Below, piece by piece: positions 16,028 through 24,964 of a DNA stretch of 64,000 nt. Source of the stretch: Oleiphilus messinensis (GTDB lineage Bacteria > Pseudomonadota > Gammaproteobacteria > Pseudomonadales > Oleiphilaceae); the NCBI RefSeq assembly GCF_002162375.1, contig NZ_CP021425.1:4419001-4483000 (forward strand), read 5' to 3'. Every line of letters begins with the position of its first letter. The first letter of the stretch is position 1. The position numbers and the translations under genes were made by a program. The notes below the pieces were generated by a model. It saw only the letters and a list, made by a program, of their open reading frames with translations. It had not been told where the DNA came from and did not search any database.

Positions 16028-17062
16028 CTATAAAACACTTTTACCTGACGAAATGGCGTGGCCGGCTTTACCCAATGACCGTCGATACTGATTGGGAGAC
16101 TGCTGCTGCCATTGCTTGAACGCCCGCGAAAACGCGCTCTGCTCGGAAAATCCAAGCATCAATGCAATCTCGGGCAGCGAAAGCGATAGGTCCGCTAAAT
16201 ATTGTCGCGCCAACGTCAAACGCGTGTCCCGCAGCAACTCGCGGAAGACAATCCCCTCTTCAGCCAGCTTTCGATGCAATGAGCGGGTGGACATGTTCAA
16301 TTCCCGGGAGACCGCATCTGCAGTCGGTTCTCCTGCCTGCAGGCAACGCACCAAAACGGATAGAATGCGGGAGGCGAGCTGGGTCGCATCAGGAGCGGCC
16401 TGGAGTAATGTCCGGGCTTGGTTATCCAGCAACTGATGAAGATTCTCATCACATCCGGGTATCGGCAGTGCAAAGTAGGTCGATGGAAATACGATGGCCA
16501 GGTTCGGTTGGTCAAACAAAACCTCGCACTGAAAAAAATCAAGATAACGTTGCACGTCGCGGGGCTGCACCGTCTGTGTGAAGTCAACTCGTACCGGCAG
16601 TAAATCAGACCGTTGCAACAATGAGCGCCCAACGGTTAGCAGCGATGCCAGCAGTAGCTCATCTGAAAGCTGACTCGAGTAGCCAAAATAGGCGTCCCAA
16701 ACCAAACGGGTTGTCTCGCCCTCAATAACGAGATGCGCTTTATTGCCATCATACAACAGCCGCTGAAAACGCTCAAAACAACCCATGGCTTGTGCCATGG
16801 TCTGGCTGGTTTTAAATAAATACCCCAGGCAGCCAAAATACTCCACAGTGGCATGCTTGCCGATTTCGACCCCTAAAGCGGGTATGTTCAGCTGCTGATT
16901 CAAACGGTCGAGTAGTGACCACCACTGCTCAAACGAGAGCGGTTTGCCGGATTCAGATTGCTCCATCAACTTGGGTAATGCATCAAACTGGATGCCTTGC
17001 TGCTGAATAAATGCAGCAATAAAACGGGCGGCATCGGGGGTAATGAACAAATGATTCAGCAT
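16028..17062 (-). CDS. AraC-family transcriptional regulator (Arabinose_bd/PF12625 type)
   Basis: 344 residues. The N-terminal 200 residues form the ligand-binding region of the OruR/ArgR-like AraC group (F-D-A-L-P-K-L-M and W-W-S-L-L-D-R). The C-terminal double helix-turn-helix (about 240-335) has S-T-R-S-L-H-R-K-L-A-E-E-G and I-A-L-M-L-G-F-S-E-Q-S-A-F-S-R-A-F-K-Q-W, the AraC signature. It is divergent from the desaturase-like gene at 17289, with about 225 bp between, so that gene is its most probable target. It ends 142 bp before ahpC, a gap filled by the ahpC promoter. Confidence 0.92.
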   Translation of the reverse strand: MLNHLFITPDAARFIAAFIQQQGIQFDALPKLMEQSESGKPLSFEQWWSLLDRLNQQLNIPALGVEIGKHATVEYFGCLGYLFKTSQTMAQAMGCFERFQRLLYDGNKAHLVIEGETTRLVWDAYFGYSSQLSDELLLASLLTVGRSLLQRSDLLPVRVDFTQTVQPRDVQRYLDFFQCEVLFDQPNLAIVFPSTYFALPIPGCDENLHQLLDNQARTLLQAAPDATQLASRILSVLVRCLQAGEPTADAVSRELNMSTRSLHRKLAEEGIVFRELLRDTRLTLARQYLADLSLSLPEIALMLGFSEQSAFSRAFKQWQQQSPNQYRRSLGKAGHAISSGKSVL

Positions 17063-17288
17063 AAACGGTCCATTTTGCTTTCAATGACTCAACGATTTCA
17101 GAGCGCGGGTGAACTCAATTGTTACAACAATACATCTTGGCGCAGATTGTCAAATTATAGACTGAATTCGTCAATCAAGCGGGCAGTTTCAACCGTACAC
17201 TACAAACTATTGAACAACTTCAACTGATGACATGCTCAGGAGCCTGTCAAGCCACCCGGCGACGCTCCGATTTGCTGAGGATATTATT

Positions 17289-18212
17289 GTGACAGATTTG
17301 CTACATGCTATCGGCTTTATACTAACCTTCGGGATGCTTTTTGTCGGTATCATCATTGCTGAAGCCTGGTATTGGCACAAAAAAGGGAACTACAGTGCAA
17401 AAACCGGTAAAACGGTATACGACTTCAGAGAAACCATTGCCAGTATTTCCACTGGCGCCATTTACAAAATTGCCGATGGCATTATGATCGCGGTTGTTAT
17501 CACAGCGCTTTATGATGTCGTCTATCAATGGGGCTTTCAGTATGTGCCTGATGATGGCCTCTGGAGCGTTCTGCTCATTTTCTTTGCGGTTGATTTTGTC
17601 TTTTACTGGTACCACCGCACCATGCATACGGTCCGCTGGCTTTGGACAGGGCATGTCACCCACCACTCATCCACCCGGATGAACTTTTCAACGGCGCTGC
17701 GCCAGAACTTTTTGTATGACCTGAACTTTGGCTGGTTGATCTGGTGGTTGCCTATCGCGTTTATCGGCTTTGACAAGAACTGGGCAATTATTGCGATCGA
17801 ATTAAACCTGGCTTATCAGTTCTTCATCCACACGGAAACCGTCAACAAACTCGGCTGGTTCGAAAAAGTGTTCAATACGCCGTCCCATCACCGTGTTCAC
17901 CATGGTAGCAATCCGGCACAGATCGATACTAATTTCGGTGGTGTTCTGATTATTTGGGACAAACTGTTTGGCACTTTTGTAGATGAAAAAGACGCCGGTG
18001 ATATTCGCTATGGATTAACCTTGAGACAACCGAACACACTCAACCCTGTCCGCCTGTGCGTTGATGAATTCATTTGCATGGTGAAAGATGTCGCCCGCTA
18101 TCGCGACTGGCGGATTCTGTACAAAGGGCCTAACTGGGTCGAAGAAACGTATGGAGCACGGGATAACGCGTCTCCAGACGAAGAAGCACGACACAAATCA
18201 ATAACAACTTAA
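17289..18212 (+). CDS. Sterol desaturase / fatty-acid hydroxylase superfamily membrane enzyme
   Basis: 307 residues from GTG 17289, chosen because GAGGA lies 7 bases before it; the frame is open from an ATG at 17232 without a ribosome site. Several membrane helices. The histidine cluster of the di-iron superfamily is complete: H-R-T-M-H (about residue 120), H-V-T-H-H (about 134), and H-H-R-V-H-H (about 211). Relatives use O2 to hydroxylate or desaturate lipids, sterols or carotenoids; the substrate here is unknown. Probably regulated by the divergent AraC protein. Confidence 0.88.
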   Translation: MTDLLHAIGFILTFGMLFVGIIIAEAWYWHKKGNYSAKTGKTVYDFRETIASISTGAIYKIADGIMIAVVITALYDVVYQWGFQYVPDDGLWSVLLIFFAVDFVFYWYHRTMHTVRWLWTGHVTHHSSTRMNFSTALRQNFLYDLNFGWLIWWLPIAFIGFDKNWAIIAIELNLAYQFFIHTETVNKLGWFEKVFNTPSHHRVHHGSNPAQIDTNFGGVLIIWDKLFGTFVDEKDAGDIRYGLTLRQPNTLNPVRLCVDEFICMVKDVARYRDWRILYKGPNWVEETYGARDNASPDEEARHKSITT

Positions 18213-18250
18213 AATACAAATCAAAACAGAGCGTATCAGCGCCATAACTT

Positions 18251-18272
18251 GGCCGGGGCTATTGTCCCGGCC
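18251..18272. terminator. Hairpin after the desaturase gene
   Basis: GGCCGGG (18251-18257) pairs with CCCGGCC (18266-18272). It lies 38 bp after the desaturase stop and would fall inside the MscS gene only if that used its furthest upstream start, which argues for the later MscS start at 18378. Confidence 0.5.
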
Positions 18273-18377
18273 CACTTTTCAGCCCCCTACACAATAGATC
18301 CCTCTTGTGTACTGGATTTCCCGACACGCGGCCATTATGCTTACTTTTTCGGACGTTTTAGGGAATTGAGTGCGCTC

Positions 18378-19211
18378 ATGATTGAACAAGAACTGCAGAA
18401 TATCGAAAAAATTTACGATTTACTGATCAATTTTTTCGTCAATTACAGCTTCCAGGTAATTGGAGCATTTATAATCCTCATCGCCGGTATGATTGTATCC
18501 CGGTGGATTTCACGACTGTTGCTGGCCTTTTTCAAGCGGCGTAATGTTGATGTCACGCTGGCCCACTTCCTGGCCAACGTCGCCAAGATTATTGTTCTCG
18601 TTATTTTTATTGTCATTGCCCTTGGCAAATTCGGTATCAGTGTCGCGCCATTTGTGGCAGCGATTGGTGCAGTGGCGTTCGGCGCCAGTATTGCATTGCA
18701 GGGACCGGTCTCGAACTATGGTGCCGGTATCAGTATTATTCTGACGCGACTTTTCCGAGTGGGTGATACCATCAAGGTTCACGAATATTACGGTGTCGTG
18801 CACGAAATAAAATTGGCCAATACCACCCTTGAAACCGAAGATGGTGAACACATCATTATTCCCAACAAGAAAGTGGTCGGTGAAGTGCTGACCAACTCTT
18901 TCACTGCGAAAGTGGTTGAATCTTCCGTGGGCGTAGCCTACTCCAGCGACCCTGAGCAGGTGATCAATATTATCAAGGAACTGCTCGCACAGCAGCCGGA
19001 AGTGGTGAAAACGCCAGACCCACAAGTGGGAATTGAAGCATTCGGGGACTCATCAATCAATATCGGATTACGGTACTGGATTCCCACGCAGCAATACTAC
19101 AAAGTTCAGTACACAATCAATCTGGCGATATTCAAAGCACTACAGGAAAATAAAATCGAGATACCGTTTCCCCAGCGCGAAGTCAGAATACTGGGAGACC
19201 AACAGCTTTAA
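18378..19211 (+). CDS. mscS: Small-conductance mechanosensitive channel, MscS family
   Basis: 277 residues from ATG 18378, close to E. coli MscS (286); an upstream start at 18249 would add a stretch without membrane character and cross a hairpin. Three membrane helices: N-terminal, then V-I-G-A-F-I-I-L-I-A-G-M-I-V, then the pore-lining TM3 with G-A-V-A-F-G-A-S-I-A-L-Q-G-P-V-S-N. The beta domain (V-G-D-T-I-K-V) and C-terminal cage end with I-P-F-P-Q-R-E-V-R. It releases solutes on osmotic downshock. A second, longer MscS-type protein is encoded at 56109-57443 with the same C-terminal motif. Confidence 0.93.
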   Translation: MIEQELQNIEKIYDLLINFFVNYSFQVIGAFIILIAGMIVSRWISRLLLAFFKRRNVDVTLAHFLANVAKIIVLVIFIVIALGKFGISVAPFVAAIGAVAFGASIALQGPVSNYGAGISIILTRLFRVGDTIKVHEYYGVVHEIKLANTTLETEDGEHIIIPNKKVVGEVLTNSFTAKVVESSVGVAYSSDPEQVINIIKELLAQQPEVVKTPDPQVGIEAFGDSSINIGLRYWIPTQQYYKVQYTINLAIFKALQENKIEIPFPQREVRILGDQQL

Positions 19212-19231
19212 CAACAGAAGCAGCGGCACAC

Positions 19232-19259
19232 AAAAAAACGGGCAATTGCCCGTTTTTTT
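19232..19259. terminator. Bidirectional rho-independent terminator
   Basis: A perfect palindrome: seven A, the stem ACGGGCAATTGCCCGT, then seven T. It serves the convergent mscS gene (ends 19211) and the sensor kinase (ends 19280). Confidence 0.92.
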
Positions 19260-19279
19260 GTACGTATGTTTGTTATCCG

Positions 19280-20749
19280 TTATTTCAACTGAAGCTGCAT
19301 GTGGAAAGTACTGCCCACATCAACGTCTGAAGTGACAGCCATCTGACCTTGATGGTGCTCTGTGATAATGAAATGAGAAAATGACAAACGTTTACCGGCA
19401 TCATCACTCCTATCCTGGTCGTTATTGAAAAACGGCTCAAAAATTTCCTGCTGTTCTTCACTCGACAACCCCAAACCATTATGGGAAATTTTAATCCACA
19501 TGGCGTCATAAAACTTCTGAATTTGCACTTTGATGCGATAAGCCACATCACCCCGCTCTTCTCCTGCTGCCCTGGGTGCTCTCTGGGACAAAGCATACAG
19601 GGAATGGCGGAACAGGCTCAAAAAGACTTGCTGAAGTTCAGACACATAGCATGGTATCAACGGCAAGCCCTGTTCGTAATCACGCTCGATAATTACATCG
19701 GTAAACTTCAACCCGGTAGGTGTCGACAGTATGTTTTCTGCCAGTTCTATCGTGTGATCCATGACATCCGGCAAACTGCTGGCTTGCTTCAAATCATCAT
19801 TGTGTTTGGCGAACTCAAGCAGGTTTGTGACAATCGCACCGGCGTGCCGCAAGTTCTCATGGGCATCGTTCAATACATGCTGAACTTTTGTAACATAGGG
19901 TTCAGCCAACTGACCCGATGCAGACAATTCCTGTTGTGCCTCCTCGATATCCCGACTCATCAACTGCAATGGATTGTTAATGTCGTGAGCCATACTGGAT
20001 GCCAACTCCCCCATAGAGGACATTTTATCCCGCTGAATCAGTTTGTTTTCGGAGAGAACCTGATGGGTCACATCGTCTACCAGAATAACCGCGCCAGTCT
20101 CGATTTGTCCCTGTAACGGATAGATCGTAATCTCGTAATGGTACTGCCCGCGCTGACTGTGGCGCATGGTCAGGATGCTGTTATTCTCCAACGCTTCACA
20201 GACCTGTTCATAACTCACCGAGATTATCGGGTAAATGTCCCAAAGGTTTTTGCCCATCGCTTCTTCGGCAAGACTACCTGCGATCTCACGCGCCTTTTTG
20301 TTCCATTGAGTAACATTGCCGTCTTTATCCAGACCAATGAGCATGAGCGGCATCGAATCCAGCACATTTTTCATATAGGTTTCAGAGATAGCGAGACGCT
20401 CGGAAGTTTGCCGATGTTTGGCGACTTCGCCTTCCAACAATTGGTTGGTCTCTTTCAAAAGGCGGTTAGACTCATCCAGTGTTGCAGTTCGCTCTTTTAC
20501 GCGCAATTCCAGCTCCCGCTTGATCTCGTTCAACTCGGCATTGGAACGACGGGTTTCACGACGACTGAAAAAAAGCGTGATGGCCGTAATGGATAAGAGT
20601 GTGATGAGCAAACTACTGGCCGTATTGGCAACATATTGCCAGTTAGTATGGCCATCCGGATTACGGAACACAGGTAGAATGCTCGCCGTAGCGACTTCAA
20701 CATACAGGGAAGATAAAATTGCTATCGCAGAAAAGAGGTATTTTTTCAT
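19280..20749 (-). CDS. PAS-containing histidine kinase with degenerate ATP-binding boxes
   Basis: 489 residues from ATG 20749. An N-terminal signal/membrane segment and a second helix (about 45-65) enclose a very short outer loop. Then come a coiled coil, a PAS domain (about 120-240) and the dimerisation domain with the expected His in S-S-M-A-H-D-I-N-N-P-L-Q. In the catalytic domain the usual boxes are altered: the N-box Asn is replaced (L-S-L-F-R-H-S-L-Y-A-L), the G1-box Asp is replaced (I-S-H-N-G-L-G-L), and the G2 glycines are lost (A-G-K-R-L-S-F-S). It may be a kinase that no longer binds ATP normally, acting as a phosphatase or dimer partner. No response regulator is adjacent. Confidence 0.85.
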   Translation of the reverse strand: MKKYLFSAIAILSSLYVEVATASILPVFRNPDGHTNWQYVANTASSLLITLLSITAITLFFSRRETRRSNAELNEIKRELELRVKERTATLDESNRLLKETNQLLEGEVAKHRQTSERLAISETYMKNVLDSMPLMLIGLDKDGNVTQWNKKAREIAGSLAEEAMGKNLWDIYPIISVSYEQVCEALENNSILTMRHSQRGQYHYEITIYPLQGQIETGAVILVDDVTHQVLSENKLIQRDKMSSMGELASSMAHDINNPLQLMSRDIEEAQQELSASGQLAEPYVTKVQHVLNDAHENLRHAGAIVTNLLEFAKHNDDLKQASSLPDVMDHTIELAENILSTPTGLKFTDVIIERDYEQGLPLIPCYVSELQQVFLSLFRHSLYALSQRAPRAAGEERGDVAYRIKVQIQKFYDAMWIKISHNGLGLSSEEQQEIFEPFFNNDQDRSDDAGKRLSFSHFIITEHHQGQMAVTSDVDVGSTFHMQLQLK

Positions 20750-21177
20750 TGCTCTCGGTATTAGATCAGTGTAATCGTCATGGCGTGAGTAGAAGCCGGC
20801 GAAAATCAAAGAGGAGTATTAAATGCACAGTAGCCGACCAAGGCAGCCTGCAGAGAAATGGCAACCCGCAAAGACTGGAATTATTTCGCTTGGCACTCCA
20901 TCGCACATCAGCTTGTGCAGCACTGGCACCGGTTCAGCACTATGCAGAGTACGGACTTATGCAGAGTACGTACTTATGCAGTACTGGTCGGGTGACAAAG
21001 CTGACATTCTATACAAAATGTGGGACGAATTTATGAAATTTCCAACAGAAATGCAATTAATTTAATTTTAACAAGCCATTTCAACCAATCTTGAGCGTTT
21101 GATCAAGGGGGGCATTAAGCGCCCCCCTCTTGATCCTCTTTGAGATGCATTTGCCAAAAACAAGAGTACTTGAGTGA
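20750..21177. other. 428-bp intergenic region with short tandem repeat
   Basis: No convincing gene. It contains a 17-bp tandem repeat: ATGCAGAGTACGGACTT (20942-20958), ATGCAGAGTACGTACTT (20959-20975), and a partial third copy beginning ATGCAGTAC. Upstream-region signals for the kinase that starts at 20749 must lie here. The 3' end of the chemoreceptor gene is at the right border. Confidence 0.5.
21101..21135 (-). terminator. Long G/C hairpin after the chemoreceptor gene
   Basis: GATCAAGGGGGGC (21101-21113) pairs with the GCCCCCC...TTGATC arm (21121-21135), one or two bases bulged. It lies about 45 bp past the chemoreceptor stop codon. There is no T-run, so its role in termination is inferred. 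Confidence 0.5.
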
Positions 21178-23901
21178 CTAGAACTCATCCCACTCATCAT
21201 CCCATTCCGACGGGATTGCAGCTGGGGCTTTTGTGGTATTCCGATAACTCACAGAAGCGCTCGTTTGATATCCCGCGTCCTGTGCCAATACGCCTCTGCT
21301 ACCGCCTTCACTGCCTGGCCCCAATGAGGCCTGAGAGAGACTAAAAAAAGATACCAGCTTGGTCATATGTGTAGCCTGCTCTTTCATTGCCTGGCTCGCG
21401 GAAGTGCTTTCTTCAACCATGGCCGCATTTTGCTGGGTATTTTCATCCATCTGGGCGATGGCTTGATTGATCTGAGTAATACCATCCGTTTGTTCGGAAG
21501 CAGAATGATCGATATCCGCAACGGTTTTGGCCACTCTCTCCACAGCGCTGACAATACTGGTTAACGTCTCCCCCGACTGGTTTACCAAATCCGAACCCAC
21601 TTCGACTTTGGACATGCTGTCCTTGATCAGTTCCTTGATTTTGCGTGCCGCATCAGCAGACCGTTTGGATAAGTTACGCACCTCGCCGGCAACAACGGCA
21701 AACCCTCGCCCCTGCTCCCCGGCCCGGGCAGCCTCAACAGCTGCGTTCAATGCCAGAAGATTGGTCTGAAAGGCGATTTCATCAATTACCGCTATAATAT
21801 CGTTAATCTGACGGCTCGCTTTCAAGATGTCATTCATCGCCACCACGGCCTGCTTGACGACCTCTCCACCCATTTGCGCTTTCTCTCGCGCATTGTTGGC
21901 CAGCTGATTCGCCGCATTGGCATTTTCGGAACTTTGTTTAACGGTACTGGTCATCTCTTCCATGCTGGAAGCCGTTTCTTCCAAAGCGGAGGCCTGCCGC
22001 TCGGTGCGTTCACTCAAATCAGCATTGCCACGGGCAATTTCATCCGCTGCAGTACTGACCGTTGCCGCCGCCTGACTGATCTGGGAGATTACCTCATTCA
22101 CTTGATTCAAGGTTTTGTTGGCATCCTGCTTGATCTTATCAAACTCGCCTGAGTAGTCACGATTTATCGTCTGGGTCAGATTACCCTGAGACATCGCGGC
22201 GAAGGTTGCGCCCACGTCAGAAAGAATCCGCTCCGAGGTATCAATTAAGGCGTTTATCCCCTCACTCAGTTTGGCAAAAAATCCAGCTTTGCCCTGCAGT
22301 GCGATGCGCTTACTCAAGTCCCCCTTACTGGCTGCAGCAATAATCTCGTCCACTTCACGCTCAATCGAAACTTCATGGGTACGGTCTTTCCATTCTACGA
22401 CCGAGCCTAATCGCTCATTATCATCACCTATCACCGGGCTGATATTGAGATCCATGTGGCGACCGCCGACGACAATCGATGCCGCATGAGGGGCTTTCAG
22501 ACTGTTCAGGATCTGTACCTGATGACTCGGGTTGACATGAAACTGGTCAATACTGCCACCAATCAATTTGTTCACTGCGAAGTTGGGCAATGCTTTTTGA
22601 ATATCCGCCTCGGCATCTGTCAAGGTCTCTCGCACAGCATCGTTCATATAGATAATATTACGGTCTGCATCCGCCACCATCACATTCGCACTGACATTAT
22701 CCAACGCTTGCCGAATACGCTCATTTTCGGAGGCCTTCATTTGCTCCTGTTCCTGACGAGCCAATTCGTCAGTAACGTCTTCCCACTCCACGACCGTGCC
22801 TAATCGCTCCCCCGATTCATCAACTACCGGGGTTGCAATCAGGTTGAATGTGCGCCCACCCACCTTGATCTGACCACGGTAAACATCCGTTAATCCTGCT
22901 ATCAGCTGTCGTTGGTGTTGCTTGTTTTTATGGAAGATATCGACACACTGCCCCATTAAATTATCGGCATTGAAGTGCTTGAGTTCCGATTGCAAAGCAG
23001 GTTCAGCTGCCTTGAACATTTTTTTAACGGCATTGTTCATGTAGACAATATTAAAGTCTGCGTCCGCCATCATCACGTTAGTGGCGCAGATATCCAGTGC
23101 CTGTTTGATTTTATTCGTCTCTTTCAGCTGCTCGGCTTCACGGGCCATGCGAGTTCGAAGGTTATCGCGCATGGTAACCATAGCCGCATAGATTCCGACA
23201 CTCTCACCGGCTTCCCGAAGATCCAGATCAAGTCTGTTGCGGGAAATCGCTTCGGCTATATGCTGAATTTCAGATAGCTCTCCCCCCAGCCTCTGGCCGG
23301 TGTAACGAATAATCAGGTAGCCCAGTAACATCGAAACACCGACTACGGCAACAACCATAATGAGTAGAACACGCTCAACCTGAATGAAACTGCGCTCAAC
23401 GATCTCGGCAGCATTCTCTGCATCCCGGGTTAATTCACTGTTCAGCTCATCCGTATAAGTCTGAATCTCTTTGGCCAGTCGAGCAGCCTCGGCGTTCATT
23501 TGATTACCGAGAAGTCGGTTATCATTAATATAGTGCCCTATAGCACGTTGTTTGGCCTGATAGTACTGGTCAATCAGTGGCTCATTAATCTCCGTTTCCA
23601 CGCCAAGATCCGCGAGCTGGTCCAGATCTTGCCGAATCTTGCGACCGTATTCCTGTGCAGCCTGTTCCGCCTGATCGGTCATACCTATCGCAAAGTTTGT
23701 TAATTCAAACCGCATTCGATCAAAATCGTGAACAATGCGATTTGCGACTTCCATTTTTGCCAGTGCGGTCTTCTCACGCTCCGCAGACCCATGACCCTCT
23801 GACACCGTGCTGGTGATAATCAAATTGGCGACGATGGTCAACAAAATGACCAGAGCGAAAGCACCAAACAACATCTTTTTCAAAGTCAGGTTTATCGCCA
23901 C
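21178..23901 (-). CDS. Methyl-accepting chemotaxis protein with two PAS domains and CheR-tether tail
   Basis: 907 residues. TM1 at about 10-30, a helical periplasmic sensor to about 175, TM2 about 178-198, then HAMP (Q-R-L-G-G-E-L-S-E-I). Two PAS repeats with nearly identical wording follow (I-C-A-T-N-V-M-M-A-D-A-D-F-N and V-S-A-N-V-M-V-A-D-A-D-R-N; about 268-370 and 390-500). A second HAMP-like segment (about 510-570) precedes the signalling domain, whose hairpin tip reads E-I-A-F-Q-T-N-L-L-A-L-N-A-A-V-E-A. The last five residues, E-W-D-E-F, fit the x-W-x-x-F pentapeptide that docks CheR/CheB in some receptors. It starts 2 bases after the repeat protein upstream, hence one operon with it and probably with the hybrid kinase. 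Confidence 0.95.
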   Translation of the reverse strand: MAINLTLKKMLFGAFALVILLTIVANLIITSTVSEGHGSAEREKTALAKMEVANRIVHDFDRMRFELTNFAIGMTDQAEQAAQEYGRKIRQDLDQLADLGVETEINEPLIDQYYQAKQRAIGHYINDNRLLGNQMNAEAARLAKEIQTYTDELNSELTRDAENAAEIVERSFIQVERVLLIMVVAVVGVSMLLGYLIIRYTGQRLGGELSEIQHIAEAISRNRLDLDLREAGESVGIYAAMVTMRDNLRTRMAREAEQLKETNKIKQALDICATNVMMADADFNIVYMNNAVKKMFKAAEPALQSELKHFNADNLMGQCVDIFHKNKQHQRQLIAGLTDVYRGQIKVGGRTFNLIATPVVDESGERLGTVVEWEDVTDELARQEQEQMKASENERIRQALDNVSANVMVADADRNIIYMNDAVRETLTDAEADIQKALPNFAVNKLIGGSIDQFHVNPSHQVQILNSLKAPHAASIVVGGRHMDLNISPVIGDDNERLGSVVEWKDRTHEVSIEREVDEIIAAASKGDLSKRIALQGKAGFFAKLSEGINALIDTSERILSDVGATFAAMSQGNLTQTINRDYSGEFDKIKQDANKTLNQVNEVISQISQAAATVSTAADEIARGNADLSERTERQASALEETASSMEEMTSTVKQSSENANAANQLANNAREKAQMGGEVVKQAVVAMNDILKASRQINDIIAVIDEIAFQTNLLALNAAVEAARAGEQGRGFAVVAGEVRNLSKRSADAARKIKELIKDSMSKVEVGSDLVNQSGETLTSIVSAVERVAKTVADIDHSASEQTDGITQINQAIAQMDENTQQNAAMVEESTSASQAMKEQATHMTKLVSFFSLSQASLGPGSEGGSRGVLAQDAGYQTSASVSYRNTTKAPAAIPSEWDDEWDEF

Positions 23902-23903
23902 AA

Positions 23904-24896
23904 TTATCCCTCCAATATCCCACTTAATCGGTCCAACATGTATTCCAGGTGTATAGCCGCCTGGTAAACATCACTTGGCGTCTTACCCTGTACACGTTTA
24001 CCTTTTTGCGGCGAATTCAACGTATTCAGGGTTCCTTTCATTAATGCCAGTTCAGCGGAGACAATATAGCTTTGTAACAGCACATCTCCAGGCTGAACCA
24101 CTTGCGCAATAAGCTTGGGAGCCGGTATTGGCTCCAAATCAAAGCTCCGGCGTATATCATTCATTTTTCGACGCACATCCAATAACTTGCCATAGACGTC
24201 ACTCGGCTTTTTACCTTCTACTTTCTCCGGCAATACTGAGCCATCTGGATGCGTGCCATAGATTGCCGTGAGCAAAAGTCGTTTGTCTCGCTGCCGTGAA
24301 TCCGGTAACAGTTTCGAATATTCAGCCAGTGTCGTCTGTAGATCTTTACGGGCAATTGAAATCGCCTCGTACACCTCATTCGGGGTGATCTTGTCAAACC
24401 CCGACAACAACATCACCTTTTGGTAAACGGTAAACAACAAACGAAATACATCAGTCGGCGTTTTATTGACATAAACATACTCCGGCACGATCGGGGTTGA
24501 ATTTATATGTTCCCCCCACTTACGAATGTGCTCCTGAACCATGTTTGACAGAATGATTACATCTGCAGGAACATAATTAATCGATGATGTAGAAACTTTC
24601 GGAGGAGGCCTCAAGCCTGTGGCGCGTAACGTTTCATAAAGTCTGTCGAGAATCGCTATGTGTAACTGATAGACATGCATCGGTTCTACCTGCGTTTCCT
24701 GAGCTTGCAGTAATTCCGGTACCGCTATCTTTTTCTCAACCAGCATAAGGTCCAGAATACTGTTGGATGTGTCTACAGAGGCATAAACATCACTGGGGCT
24801 TACGCCTTCGGGAAAACCAGCGGCAGAACTGGCCTGTGCACCCGGACAAAATGCAATCAAAATAAGAAATGACAAAGCGGCTTTAACATTCGCCAT
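23904..24896 (-). CDS. Exported protein of eight ~38-residue Pro-x-Asp-Val-Tyr repeats, unknown function
   Basis: 330 residues. Residues 1-23 look like a signal peptide ending A-Q-A-S. The rest is a repeat protein: motifs P-S-D-V-Y (34), P-M-H-V-Y (72), P-A-D-V-I (110), P-T-D-V-F (147), P-N-E-V-Y (172), P-S-D-V-Y (231), P-G-D-V-L (269) and P-S-D-V-Y (307), each followed by a helix of about 20 residues. Most repeat starts are 38 residues apart (38, 38, 37, 25, 59, 38, 38). This suggests an all-helical solenoid or bundle in the periplasm. It lies between a hybrid kinase with a periplasmic Cache domain and a chemoreceptor, 2 bp from the latter. I do not recognise the family. A ligand-binding or sensor-partner role is inferred from position only. 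Confidence 0.8.
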   Translation of the reverse strand: MANVKAALSFLILIAFCPGAQASSAAGFPEGVSPSDVYASVDTSNSILDLMLVEKKIAVPELLQAQETQVEPMHVYQLHIAILDRLYETLRATGLRPPPKVSTSSINYVPADVIILSNMVQEHIRKWGEHINSTPIVPEYVYVNKTPTDVFRLLFTVYQKVMLLSGFDKITPNEVYEAISIARKDLQTTLAEYSKLLPDSRQRDKRLLLTAIYGTHPDGSVLPEKVEGKKPSDVYGKLLDVRRKMNDIRRSFDLEPIPAPKLIAQVVQPGDVLLQSYIVSAELALMKGTLNTLNSPQKGKRVQGKTPSDVYQAAIHLEYMLDRLSGILEG

Positions 24897-24964
24897 ATTA
24901 CCTCCCTTGAACGATGGCTGAATTGGTCAATTGGTATATCTGGAACGATGGAGCAAAACAGGTA

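Noticed and set aside
18510-19025. Long minus-strand frame (171 codons) inside mscS
   Set aside because: It lies entirely antisense to a clear MscS gene, has His/Gln-rich low-sense wording and no ribosome site.
19481-20116. 211-codon plus-strand frame opposite the PAS kinase
   Set aside because: Antisense shadow of a well-supported kinase; no domain seen.
20823-21065. 80-codon frame in the 428-bp gap
   Set aside because: Spans the 17-bp tandem repeat and lacks a ribosome site or recognisable composition.
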